In this document: positions 1 to 8,604 of the stretch, piece after piece
How the letters are laid out: every line of letters starts with the position of its first letter
Position numbering within the stretch: position 1 is the stretch's first letter
Origin: Planctomycetota bacterium
Lineage (GTDB): Bacteria > Planctomycetota > Planctomycetia > Pirellulales > Pirellulaceae
DNA: 64,000 bases
NCBI GenBank assembly: GCA_017303505.1
Contig: JAFLCP010000006.1
Span: 23,103 to 87,102 of the forward strand
Reading direction: 5' to 3'
Program-made: the position numbers and the translations under genes
Notes under the pieces: generated by a model
Told to the model about the DNA's origin: nothing
Seen by the model: the letters and a program-made list of their open reading frames with translations, nothing else
Databases searched by the model: none

Positions 1-1
1 T

Positions 2-1927
2 CAAGCGGATAACGTACAGACAGGTGAAGTCAATGCGTTCAAGACAGTAACACGCCTTGTCACCATCAACTTCATTCCAGTCAACGACCCACCAACGTTC
101 ACACCTGGACCATCGACTATTACCGTCGACGAGGACTCTGGCAGCTACTCGGCAGCCTGGGCTTCCAACATCCTGCCAGGCCCTGTAGGAGATCCTGGTG
201 AGTCGGGACAAACCGTAACGTTTGAAGTGACCCCAACGACGAGCACAAGCTTGTTTGCAACCGCACCAGCGATCAGTTCCACCGGTGTGCTAACCTTTAT
301 CCCAGCAGCGAATGCTAATGGGACGGTTATCCTCAGCGTGGTTGCTCGTGACAGCGGAAGCAATGTTGCTCCTGACCGTAACTATTCCGATCCGGTGCTC
401 CTGACAATCACCATCAACTCGGTGAACGATGATCCTGTTGCATCCAACAGCTACAACTACACCATTACAGAAGATACTCTGTTGTCGGTGAATGCTCCTG
501 GCTTGTTGACACTCGCAACGGACAACGACTTGCCCAATGATGTCTTGTCGGGAGTTGTAGCCAACACGACCAGCCTGCGTGGTGCACCAGTTGTCGTCAA
601 TGCCAACGGGTCATTCAGCTATGATCCTCGCAGCGTGGCTCAACTACAGGCGTTGTCCAATGGCCAATTCTTGTTGGACTCTTTCACCTATCAAGTGAGA
701 GACGCCGCTGGAGCCCTCAGCAACGTGGCAACCGTTCAGATTCGTGTCGACGGTACGAACGATGCACCTGTCGCCGTTAACGATCCGGCATCTGGCCGCT
801 TCGTAGTGGCTGCTGGATCGAACCGAGTCTTGACGATCTTGAGCAATGACACCGATGTTGATAATGCCATCAACCCAGCTTCCGTGTCGCTCGAAATCCT
901 TCCAAGCTTTGGTACAGCAATTGTGAATTCCGATGGTACCGTAACCTATCGTCCGTCGACGGGCTTCCGCGGCAACGATTCGTTCACTTACCGAGTTCGC
1001 GACGTGTTGGGTGCTGTGTCCAACGAGGCAACCGTAAGTATTTTGGTCAACGACTCGCCGGTAGCGGTTGGCGACCAAGCCTTCACCAGCCGAAACTTGC
1101 CAGTAAACATCAACGTCCTTGCCAATGACAATGATCCTGACGGCACGCTAGATACCACAAGCGTTACCATTGTAACTGCTCCTTCAGCAGCTCAAGGTAC
1201 CGCACAAGTACTCTCGAACGGTCAGATCCGCTTCACACCGGCTGCAAGTTTCGTGGGCGAAGCAACCTTCTCCTACACGGTTCGTGATAACGTCGGAACC
1301 ACATCCAATGTGGCTCAAGTACGCGTCACGGTTATCTCCAGTGCATGGCAGAACCAAGGCAATCGTTACGACGTCAATGCTGATACTTATGTGACTGCAA
1401 TCGATGCCTTGATTGTTATTAACACCATCAATCGTAACGGTGGTACCATCATCCTCGTGCCAGGTGTAAGTGCACCACCACCTCCATACTTGGATGTGGA
1501 CGGCAACAACGTTGTCAATTCACAAGATGCATTGAATGTCATCAACGAGTTGAATCGACGATCGGGAATCGGTGGTGAAGGCGAAGGTTCGGCAGAGGGT
1601 GAAGGTAGCGGCGACTTCAGTATGGCCTACTTGGCCGGTGGCTTGGTCACACAAGCAACCACCCAGTATGTTGGAACCAACGCTATGGTGTCCGCCGTAG
1701 GTCAAGCCATCACCCGCGAAGTGCAAGCCGGTTTGGATTCGATGTTGTTCAATTCGGGTCGCCGAGTTGCAACCGTCCCAGCCTTCGGCAGCTACCCAAC
1801 GGGTCGACTGGAAGATCTGCTCGCCGACGATATGGACGATGTCTATACACTGCTAGCAGCTGACAATGAAGAAGATGATGAAGCAACCGATGTTCTCCTT
1901 TCGGATATCGATTCGCTGCTCAGCTAA
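2..1927 (+). CDS. C-terminal part of a giant cadherin-like/Ig-like repeat protein with dockerin (5' truncated by window)
   Basis: The reading frame is already open at base 2, so this is the last 641 residues of a longer protein. The visible part is a chain of extracellular beta-sandwich modules of about 90-100 residues. Each carries a SFTYxVRDxxGxxSN-type strand and a linker of the NDxPVA type, as in cadherin-like/Big_9/VCBS repeats. A dockerin type I pair follows at about residues 455-520 of the visible part: two EF-hand-like calcium loops beginning DVNADTYV and DVDGNNVV, each followed by an ALxVINxxN helix. After a Gly/Glu-rich linker the protein ends in a strongly acidic Asp/Glu/Leu tail. 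Such proteins are typical large secreted surface proteins of planctomycetes; calcium-dependent adhesion or cell-surface assembly is inferred, and the partner is unknown. A strong terminator follows. Family call good, exact role unknown. Confidence 0.85.
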   Translation, partial: QADNVQTGEVNAFKTVTRLVTINFIPVNDPPTFTPGPSTITVDEDSGSYSAAWASNILPGPVGDPGESGQTVTFEVTPTTSTSLFATAPAISSTGVLTFIPAANANGTVILSVVARDSGSNVAPDRNYSDPVLLTITINSVNDDPVASNSYNYTITEDTLLSVNAPGLLTLATDNDLPNDVLSGVVANTTSLRGAPVVVNANGSFSYDPRSVAQLQALSNGQFLLDSFTYQVRDAAGALSNVATVQIRVDGTNDAPVAVNDPASGRFVVAAGSNRVLTILSNDTDVDNAINPASVSLEILPSFGTAIVNSDGTVTYRPSTGFRGNDSFTYRVRDVLGAVSNEATVSILVNDSPVAVGDQAFTSRNLPVNINVLANDNDPDGTLDTTSVTIVTAPSAAQGTAQVLSNGQIRFTPAASFVGEATFSYTVRDNVGTTSNVAQVRVTVISSAWQNQGNRYDVNADTYVTAIDALIVINTINRNGGTIILVPGVSAPPPPYLDVDGNNVVNSQDALNVINELNRRSGIGGEGEGSAEGEGSGDFSMAYLAGGLVTQATTQYVGTNAMVSAVGQAITREVQAGLDSMLFNSGRRVATVPAFGSYPTGRLEDLLADDMDDVYTLLAADNEEDDEATDVLLSDIDSLLS

Positions 1928-1961
1928 TTCGCTTGCGAAGACATAGAGCTCAAATTCAAAA

Positions 1962-1997
1962 ACGCCCGTGGCTGCGATTGCAGTCACGGGCGTTTTC
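1962..1997 (+). terminator. Rho-independent terminator
   Basis: A near-perfect 14-bp inverted repeat (ACGCCCGTG-x-CTGC and its complement around a 4-base loop) is followed by TTTT. It lies 35 bases after the stop of the dockerin protein and before ldhA, so it separates the two transcription units. Confidence 0.85.
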
Positions 1998-2068
1998 TAT
2001 TAACTCCGCTCGCGATTCACGATATGATCTACGGATAATCGCTCCGTCCCAGCTCGAAAGATCCAATC

Positions 2069-3055
2069 ATGAAATGCCTAGTCTTTAGCGCTAAACCTTA
2101 CGATCGCTTGTATCTCGAACCCAAAGCTCGGGAAGCAGGACATGAGTTAGACTTCATCGAAACTCGAATCAACAATAAGACTTGCCGCTTGGCGGAAGGT
2201 TATTCGGCAATTTGTACGTTTGTAAACGACATGCTCGATGCGGAGATTCTGGAGGCCATTCATCGTGCTGGGATTCGCCTCATCACATTGAGATGCGCGG
2301 GCTATAACCAAGTGAACCTTCCGAAGGCCCAAGAATTGGGATTCAAGATCACCCGCGTCCCAGCGTACTCACCTTACGCAGTTGCCGAACATGCAGTCGG
2401 CATGACACTCTCATTGTGCCGAAACTTACATCGCGCTTATCAACGTGTGCGGGATAACAACTTTGCTTTAGACGGCCTGCTTGGGTTTGACTTACACGGT
2501 CGGGAAGTAGGAATTATCGGTACGGGTGCCATCGGTTCAGTGACTGCCAAAATCTTTTCCGGATTTGGATGTCGCGTTCGGCTTTATGATATCCAACAGA
2601 ATGCTGCTTGCCATGGAATCGGCGAATATGTACCACTTGAATACTTGCTGCAGAACAGCGATATCATCTCGCTCCATTGCCCCCTCACGCCGTCCACGTT
2701 TCACATGATCAATGAGCAGACCATCGCATCCATGCGGAAAGGTGTCATGCTTATCAATACCAGTCGCGGTGGCCTAGTCGACACACAAGCCGTTATCCAA
2801 GGTTTAAAAAACAGTCATATCGGCTCGGTTGGCCTAGACGTTTACGAAGAAGAGGGTGATCTGTTTTTCGAAGACCTGTCCAACCGCGTTATCACGGATG
2901 ATGTCTTTTCTCGACTTCTCACTTTTCCAAACGTTTTGATCACCGCCCATCAGGCATTCTTTACAACGGACGCACTTAATGCGATCGCCACAACTACGGT
3001 CGATAACTTGACCCGATTTGAAGCCAACCAACCACTTCTGAATTGCCTAACATAG
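2069..3055 (+). CDS. ldhA: D-lactate dehydrogenase (fermentative, LdhA type)
   Basis: Reduces pyruvate to D-lactate with NADH in the cytoplasm. The 328-residue protein has the D-2-hydroxyacid dehydrogenase layout. The Rossmann motif GTGAIG is at residues 151-156, and the catalytic triad Arg233 (in TSRGGLVD), Glu262 (in DVYEEEGDLFFED) and His294 (in AHQAFFT) aligns with R235/E264/H296 of E. coli LdhA. The DLFFED and HQAFxT blocks are characteristic of LdhA rather than of glyoxylate or phosphoglycerate dehydrogenases. It sits alone between a terminator and a convergent gene. Its presence with lutABC 40 kb downstream suggests the organism can both make and oxidise lactate, although LutABC handles the L-isomer. 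Confidence 0.9.
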   Translation: MKCLVFSAKPYDRLYLEPKAREAGHELDFIETRINNKTCRLAEGYSAICTFVNDMLDAEILEAIHRAGIRLITLRCAGYNQVNLPKAQELGFKITRVPAYSPYAVAEHAVGMTLSLCRNLHRAYQRVRDNNFALDGLLGFDLHGREVGIIGTGAIGSVTAKIFSGFGCRVRLYDIQQNAACHGIGEYVPLEYLLQNSDIISLHCPLTPSTFHMINEQTIASMRKGVMLINTSRGGLVDTQAVIQGLKNSHIGSVGLDVYEEEGDLFFEDLSNRVITDDVFSRLLTFPNVLITAHQAFFTTDALNAIATTTVDNLTRFEANQPLLNCLT

Positions 3056-3080
3056 ATTGTCCCGGACGGCTTAATTGCCG

Positions 3081-4307
3081 TTAAAACGGAGCCTGAGCGT
3101 CCAGACGCTTTCGGGCCTCTTGTGCCCATGGGCTATTTGGAGTTAGCTGCAAGAACTGGTTCCAATGCTCACATGCTTCAGCGTGCGAGCCAAGATCATC
3201 AAGAACCTGTGCCAAATGATGGTGGACATCAGCATATTCTGAATGCAATGCCAATGCACCTTTGAACACAGCGACTGCTAATTCGTTTTGCCCCAACTCA
3301 GCCAAAACACATCCTAAATTCGCTCGCGCTTCGACAAAATGGCTATCGAGTTCAACCGCCGTAAAATAGCGCTCACGAGCAGCTGCCACTTCACCCAAGC
3401 GATAAAGTAACTCGGCCAGCTGAAAGCATAATTCTGCAGATGGCCCGTCATGGGCCAGAATCAAACGGTAACAAGCAACAGCATCTTCAAGCTCATTTTG
3501 CTCTTCCAGTCGGGTTGCTTCCTCCAACAGCGCTGCGCGATCAAATTGAAAAGTCGAATCGTCCGAAGTCGCTCCAAACGGACTGGGATACTTGAATGAC
3601 ACCAAGCGATCCCGGCTTTCGCTATCGAGCTCATGCGACATATCTCCATCGTTCGGAAGATCGAGCGCATCGAAATCGATTCGCAACTGACCTCGAGGCT
3701 CAAGTAGCTTACCCGCCCCACGCATCAAGACTTGCTTGCCCTCTACCAATAAAGACAACTGTGTCAAAGGTCGCTCTGCATCGGGATAGAGCTTTGCCAA
3801 TTCGACCAGTTGTTGTTCGATTTGCTGGGGGCTTGTTCCCTGAGCCAAAAGTTCGGCAAGACGGCGAGCGTTTATAACCTCTTGAAAATCAAAATAGGGT
3901 AAACGATGAATTTCTTTGACGGGGACAATCAATCCTAACTTACGCCAACGACGAATCTCGCGTACCGATACAGCGAGAAGATCCGCGAGCATCGCTGGTG
4001 TATAGAGTTGCCGGATGTTCTGCTCATGCTCGACCATCCCCAAACGATGCCAAAGTTCGGTTTCCGAAATGAGCTCGCACTGAGACGCTTGAACACGCTG
4101 CCGGATCGGTTCTGGCAAGATGGTTTGTTCGACGAGGGATGGCAATGAATCTGCCCCCATTACCAACAGATCAATTTCGTCATTGGGCCGCTCAAACGGA
4201 ATGGCGCCATGCTCGCGCACAATTCGCATGGCGTCTTTGCGGGATGTGCCGCCCAGCTTACCCACAAATGCGATTTTGAGCCCGTGAAGCGGAGAGCCTT
4301 TCTCCAT
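3081..4307 (-). CDS. BRCT - MerR-like HTH - TPR fusion protein
   Basis: A 408-residue cytoplasmic protein with three recognisable parts. Residues 5-85 look like a BRCT fold (LHGLKIAFVGKLGG near the start, as in the ligase/RFC BRCT group). Residues 100-172 are a MerR-family winged-helix segment (YTPAMLADLLAVSVREIRRW, then LGLIVPV, with a following helix). Residues about 255-400 form three to four tetratricopeptide repeats rich in the A-x-x-x-Y/F and LG pattern. The ATG start directly precedes the BRCT domain. The upstream membrane/zinc-ribbon gene on the same strand ends 36 bases before, so the two may be co-transcribed. BRCT domains bind phosphopeptides or DNA ends, MerR domains bind DNA and TPRs bind proteins, so a DNA-linked regulatory or scaffold role is inferred. 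No characterised homologue is recognised. Confidence 0.6.
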   Translation of the reverse strand: MEKGSPLHGLKIAFVGKLGGTSRKDAMRIVREHGAIPFERPNDEIDLLVMGADSLPSLVEQTILPEPIRQRVQASQCELISETELWHRLGMVEHEQNIRQLYTPAMLADLLAVSVREIRRWRKLGLIVPVKEIHRLPYFDFQEVINARRLAELLAQGTSPQQIEQQLVELAKLYPDAERPLTQLSLLVEGKQVLMRGAGKLLEPRGQLRIDFDALDLPNDGDMSHELDSESRDRLVSFKYPSPFGATSDDSTFQFDRAALLEEATRLEEQNELEDAVACYRLILAHDGPSAELCFQLAELLYRLGEVAAARERYFTAVELDSHFVEARANLGCVLAELGQNELAVAVFKGALALHSEYADVHHHLAQVLDDLGSHAEACEHWNQFLQLTPNSPWAQEARKRLDAQAPF

Positions 4308-4343
4308 ACGTACAATCCTTCAGACCAAAGACGAAACTGTTGA

Positions 4344-6530
4344 TTATGGACGTTGTCCAACTTCGCTGCTGCGAAGCGGACGAATAACTGCCAACAGCAT
4401 ATCACTTTGTGGGTCGATCGCGAACCGTATGGAAGGTAGATCTTGGTCAGACAATGTCGAAAAACGACTGAGTCTGCGCTTTAAGCTCTCTAAATCGCGT
4501 TGATCCGATAATTCAAAATGAACCATCATTTCCATATGGTTCAAGCGGGATGTTGTCGTGAGCAACAAGTGATTCGAATTAAGCCAAGCCACTTCCAAAC
4601 CGAACTTCAAGGCTACCGCATCTGCTAAACCGCTTAGACTTCGTCCTTTGGGCAAATAAGTTTCCTCGGTGTAGGGCGACAGCCCATGTTCCCAAGTGCC
4701 AGACCAATCGATGGAGAACGTAGCTCCAACCTCGCGTGCGCTTTGACTCAAGGTTTGTACAATAGGCGCATTCTTGACTGCGGCCTGAGTCAAAATAGTA
4801 GTGGTTGCGGAGGAGTTATTGGGGGTCGGCCAAGCTCGCTGAAATAAGCTCGGCTTGTACGAACTTACAAGCGGAACATTTCGCATCGCCCTTAAATGTT
4901 CTAAGGTCTCTAGTACAGCGAATTTTTGAAACGGTTTCGCAGTTGCTGCCCACTCTATTTCGTTGTTCGTAATTTTGAACAAATCTCCAAGTGACGGGTT
5001 GATAGCGCGAATAATTCGTTCAATTTCGGCCACAGGCGATTTGTCGGTTACCAAGTCATCCAATTTCCAAGTTTGCGGTAAGAACTCAGTGACTTTCGCT
5101 TCTAGCGGCGCGATTCTTACCAACGATTTATCGAGGGGCACAAATTCCAAACCGAGAGGAGCAAGCACGCCCGAAAGCAAGTCTTGAAAGTTCGTTCGGC
5201 CCATTCGAACCGATACAAGATCGGTCGGCTCGACATTAACGGCAGCCAACTCATTCCACCGAATCTCGATTCCAACTCCCGACAATTGACTCCACAACTC
5301 GAGTACTTCACTTAAAGGTCGCTCTTGGATTTCGATTCCCGCAAGCTCCTCACTCAATCGCTTGGCGACATCCTGCGGTGGAGCGGCAGGGGGATGTAAT
5401 TTGGTAGAACTCACAATGGGCAATGCGGCGACATCAGGCGTACTGAGTCCAGCTTGCACACGACTACCGGGAACTTCACCCAAACGCATTTCAAGCGATG
5501 GATCGAAGATCGTAGCCAGTTTTCGTAGCGACTCAGGCAAGGGCGCAGGAGCATCTTTCGCCGCCGCATTTGTGGCACCAGTATCAGCTCCTTCCGTCTT
5601 TTTCTCGTCTGAGGACTTCTCGGGAGCAGTTTCATTTGCAGGCGTACCATTCGGTTCGGTAACTTTATCGCCCGTATCCATTGGACTATTGTCGCTTCCC
5701 CCTTCGACGTTTGGTGTCTCGGTCATCGCAATGTCATCGCCCGGTGGCTTCGTGGCCACATCGTCGGAATTTGTTGTCGCTTCCTTGTCTGCTCCGGTAT
5801 CTGTTGCCTTGGAATTTTCCGGCGTTTCAGAGACCTGATCTGTAGAATCATTGTTAGGCGTTCCAGCAGTCCCCGAGTTAAGATTCGCGTGGTTATCACC
5901 AACATCTAAGCTCTCTGGAACCTTATTCTCTGGAGGAGATTCTGCAACGGTCGGTTGTTTTACATCCGCATTCTTGGCAAGCGTATCCTTCGGCTTATCT
6001 CCCCAGTTGCGGAGAAACAACACGAAAAGTAACACAGCCACAATACAACTGGAGAAGGAAAGAAAAAACACTAGCAGGATCTGCCGCCGAGCTTTTGCTT
6101 TGGCCGATACCCAATCGTTACGAACCAAGGCATCCATGGAAGGGCTTGAGTCAGGAAGATCCTGTTCTTTAGCCACTGCGTTTGCGGATGACGCATTCGA
6201 GGTCGCCGCATTCGCGGTTGCATTTGTCCCTAATCCCCCGCTGGGTGTCGAATTGGTGGCGGTGCCCGCATCGGCGCGAAACCGACCACGAGCTTGATTC
6301 CCTTCGCCTTTGTCGGCGTCTTTAATACTGGGGAGTGGCCCAAGCGCTTCTTTGGTTTCGGTTTGTGAGTTGGCCGCATCACCGTGGGGCGACAAAACAA
6401 TGCGGTTATTGTTTTCAATCAACACCATGCTGCTGCACTTTGGACAAGGAACAATTTGTCCAATCAGGTTCGGATTACGAACCTTTATGCGACTTTGACA
6501 AGTTGTGCAGACAACCGTGAATTCTTGCAA
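4344..6530 (-). CDS. Zinc-ribbon, single-pass membrane protein with STN-like domain
   Basis: 728 residues. The N-terminus has a zinc-ribbon with Cys8-x2-Cys11 and Cys29-x2-Cys32, resembling the MJ0042/Zn-ribbon heads common in planctomycete and myxobacterial proteins. One transmembrane helix lies at about 151-173, preceded by basic residues. A low-complexity stretch follows (about 180-335) very rich in Thr, Asp, Glu, Asn and Pro. The C-terminal 390 residues are ordered; around 385-475 the pattern LSEVLELWSQLSGVGIEI followed by FQDLLSGVLAPLGL resembles an STN (secretin/TonB short N-terminal) domain. The start codon is TTG at 6530, because an in-frame TGA lies four codons upstream and a GAGAGAG Shine-Dalgarno-like run is next to it. 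The layout suggests a cytoplasmic zinc ribbon linked to a periplasmic domain. Function unknown. Confidence 0.6.
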   Translation of the reverse strand: MQEFTVVCTTCQSRIKVRNPNLIGQIVPCPKCSSMVLIENNNRIVLSPHGDAANSQTETKEALGPLPSIKDADKGEGNQARGRFRADAGTATNSTPSGGLGTNATANAATSNASSANAVAKEQDLPDSSPSMDALVRNDWVSAKAKARRQILLVFFLSFSSCIVAVLLFVLFLRNWGDKPKDTLAKNADVKQPTVAESPPENKVPESLDVGDNHANLNSGTAGTPNNDSTDQVSETPENSKATDTGADKEATTNSDDVATKPPGDDIAMTETPNVEGGSDNSPMDTGDKVTEPNGTPANETAPEKSSDEKKTEGADTGATNAAAKDAPAPLPESLRKLATIFDPSLEMRLGEVPGSRVQAGLSTPDVAALPIVSSTKLHPPAAPPQDVAKRLSEELAGIEIQERPLSEVLELWSQLSGVGIEIRWNELAAVNVEPTDLVSVRMGRTNFQDLLSGVLAPLGLEFVPLDKSLVRIAPLEAKVTEFLPQTWKLDDLVTDKSPVAEIERIIRAINPSLGDLFKITNNEIEWAATAKPFQKFAVLETLEHLRAMRNVPLVSSYKPSLFQRAWPTPNNSSATTTILTQAAVKNAPIVQTLSQSAREVGATFSIDWSGTWEHGLSPYTEETYLPKGRSLSGLADAVALKFGLEVAWLNSNHLLLTTTSRLNHMEMMVHFELSDQRDLESLKRRLSRFSTLSDQDLPSIRFAIDPQSDMLLAVIRPLRSSEVGQRP

Positions 6531-6772
6531 GACTCTCTCTCACAGTTCAACTATTTCTGTCCGAGACGACCATCCATCCAAGAAGATGTTCTGCCTCCGT
6601 TTGGGCCATGGACATTTATACCTCGAAAAGAGATCGGTTTCGAGATGAAGTAGCCTCACGTCTTGGTAAGTCTAAGTGTATGCTATTGCCGGTAGGGATT
6701 AAATCGAAACCGCCCGATTTCCCGCATGTAACGGGTTGCAAAAACTAAGAAAACTTGCCGAAAAACCGGATT

Positions 6773-6792
6773 AAGTGAGAAAGAACTCACTT
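6773..6792 (+). promoter_or_regulatory. Perfect dyad just upstream of the TSUP permease start
   Basis: AAGTGAG-6-CTCACTT forms a perfect 7-bp inverted repeat that ends two bases before the ATG at 6795 and contains the only purine-rich (GAGAAAG) stretch that could serve as ribosome-binding site. It could be a repressor operator or an RNA hairpin that hides the ribosome-binding site. Seen in the sequence; function is inference. Confidence 0.4.
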
Positions 6793-6794
6793 TT

Positions 6795-7565
6795 ATGCTT
6801 CATATGGACACTACGTGGTGGCTAACCACCGCTCTGATCGGCGTCATATTGGCCTTTTGCGGTGCATTGCAGGCCATGATCGGATTTGCAGCCGCCATGT
6901 TCGGAATCCCGCTGCTGATGCTCTGTGGATTTGAAATGCCCGAAGCCCAGGTCATTGTGATCACTGCCATGCTTCCCCAAAACGTCTTGGCTGTTTGGCA
7001 ATTGCGTAAAGAACTTTCTTGGCGCGAATGGATCATCCCCGCTTTAGTTCGCATCGCCTTTCTGCCGCTTGGTGTGCTCGTGATGGGATGGATGCAAGCT
7101 GAGGCCAAGCCACTCTTAAGACAAATTGTGGGTGGCGTCATGTTGGCCGCTACAGCCATGCAATGGCTCAGCAAAACAGAAACCCAATCAGCCAGTAAGC
7201 CACATTGGATGTTCGGCACATTTTCGTTGAGCGGATTCTTGCAAGGACTTTGTGGGATGAGTGGCGCGCCGATGGTTTTATGGTGTTATGCGCGTCCTTG
7301 GTCGGCCAGCAAAGTTCGCGCTTTCTTGTTCACGGTTTACTTAACGAGCTTCTTACCGCAGTGGCTCATGTTAGCCGGAAGGTTTGGCAAGATTATCCCC
7401 GCCGCCGGGCTGCGAACAGTCATGGCATTACCCCTAGTTCTACTCGGAACTTTTGTTGGACTAAAGCTTGCCCACCGAATTCCCGATCAAGCAGCCAAAC
7501 AACTCTCTTATGCTGTGCTGATTCTCTTGGCAGCAATAGAAATGCTCCATCCATTATTCTCATAG
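6795..7565 (+). CDS. TSUP (TauE/SafE) family membrane permease
   Basis: A 256-residue integral membrane protein with about seven to eight hydrophobic helices and the typical TauE/SafE features: an N-terminal GxxQAMIGFAAAMFGIP helix and a second internal repeat LSGFLQGLCGMSGAPMVLW. This fold exports or imports small sulfur- or carbon-containing organic anions such as sulfite, sulfoacetate or taurine. The substrate cannot be read from the sequence. It is transcribed divergently from the zinc-ribbon gene and converges on tadC. A perfect dyad overlaps its leader (6773-6792), suggesting local control. ATG at 6795 is used; an alternative ATG is three codons downstream. Confidence 0.8.
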   Translation: MLHMDTTWWLTTALIGVILAFCGALQAMIGFAAAMFGIPLLMLCGFEMPEAQVIVITAMLPQNVLAVWQLRKELSWREWIIPALVRIAFLPLGVLVMGWMQAEAKPLLRQIVGGVMLAATAMQWLSKTETQSASKPHWMFGTFSLSGFLQGLCGMSGAPMVLWCYARPWSASKVRAFLFTVYLTSFLPQWLMLAGRFGKIIPAAGLRTVMALPLVLLGTFVGLKLAHRIPDQAAKQLSYAVLILLAAIEMLHPLFS

Positions 7566-7633
7566 AGAAAACGGCTGGAGCATTCATTGGTTTTGAAAGT
7601 AATGTCGATTTTGAAAGGACTATGACGCGATGA

Positions 7634-8590
7634 TTATGGTCCCATCAAAGGCAACATGTCTCGGGCCATCTGAATACCGGCAGGGCCAACAAGAACCACG
7701 AAGATTCCCGGGAAGATGAAGAGCACCAGCGGGAAAATCAACTTCACCGCCGTTTTGGCCGCCTTTTCTTCAGCGATCTGTTGACGCTTGGTACGCATCG
7801 CATCGCTTTGTGTACGCAATGCCTGAGCGATACTTGTTCCAAATTTATCGGCTTGGATCAACGTCGAACCAAGAGCACGCAGATCATCAACACCGGTACG
7901 ACTACCTAATTCTTGAAGAACTTGAGCTCGGGTTCGTCCCATTTGCAAATGCAAATTGCACAATCCAAACTCCTCAGCGATTTCGCGCCAACTTTTCTTC
8001 ATTTCTTCCGCAACTTTTCGCATCGCTTGGTCGAGACCCAAACCGGATTCGACGCAAACCACCATCAAGTCCAACGCATCTGGCAAACCACGGAAGATTT
8101 GTTGCTTGCGAGTCTTGCCGAAGTAATCGAGAATGAAGTTGGGAGCCATCAAACCAACCACCAGCGAACAAATTAGCGGCAGCAATGCGCTTTCGCTAAA
8201 GCCCACAAGCAGCATGGTCAACCCACCACCTAAGGTGAAGCAAACCAACATGGACAAAAAGCGGAGTGAGAGAAAAATGGCCATCGCATTTTCCTTGCGA
8301 AAGCCCGCTTCACTTAACCGTTGACGCAATGCGCCAATGTCCTTCTCTGTCTTGGGCTGCAACGCTTGCGACAATTGAGGGGAAGCGTCTTCAAGAAGCT
8401 TTGCTAACTCTTCTTTACGACTTCGCGTCGTCCCAGATTTGCCGTTCTTTCCTGATGCATCTCGAAGGAACTTCAGGCGGTGATCATAGTTCGAGCCCTG
8501 CCCGACGTTGAGCAGTTGGATCACCCACCAAACAAGAGATGCAACACCGACAAACGCCGTCACCGCAATGATGATTTGTGTTGAGTTCAT
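7634..8590 (-). CDS. tadC: Tad/type II secretion system F-domain protein TadC
   Basis: A 318-residue inner-membrane protein: one TM helix at the N-terminus, a cytoplasmic basic segment, two TM helices in the middle, a T2SSF domain (about residues 165-295, with DALDLMVVCVESGLGLDQAM and the LGTSIAQALRTQSD-like block), and a final TM helix. TadC and TadB together form the platform on which the Tad/Flp pilus ATPase acts. It is the last gene of a cpaF-tadB-tadC run on the minus strand, 14 bases after tadB. Confidence 0.85.
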   Translation of the reverse strand: MNSTQIIIAVTAFVGVASLVWWVIQLLNVGQGSNYDHRLKFLRDASGKNGKSGTTRSRKEELAKLLEDASPQLSQALQPKTEKDIGALRQRLSEAGFRKENAMAIFLSLRFLSMLVCFTLGGGLTMLLVGFSESALLPLICSLVVGLMAPNFILDYFGKTRKQQIFRGLPDALDLMVVCVESGLGLDQAMRKVAEEMKKSWREIAEEFGLCNLHLQMGRTRAQVLQELGSRTGVDDLRALGSTLIQADKFGTSIAQALRTQSDAMRTKRQQIAEEKAAKTAVKLIFPLVLFIFPGIFVVLVGPAGIQMARDMLPLMGP

Positions 8591-8604
8591 AGATTGATCC
8601 GCTC

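Noticed and set aside
5362..5838. 158-residue plus-strand open frame within the zinc-ribbon gene
   Set aside because: Antisense of the Thr/Asp/Glu linker, giving Ser/Val/Gly-rich sequence; no start signal.
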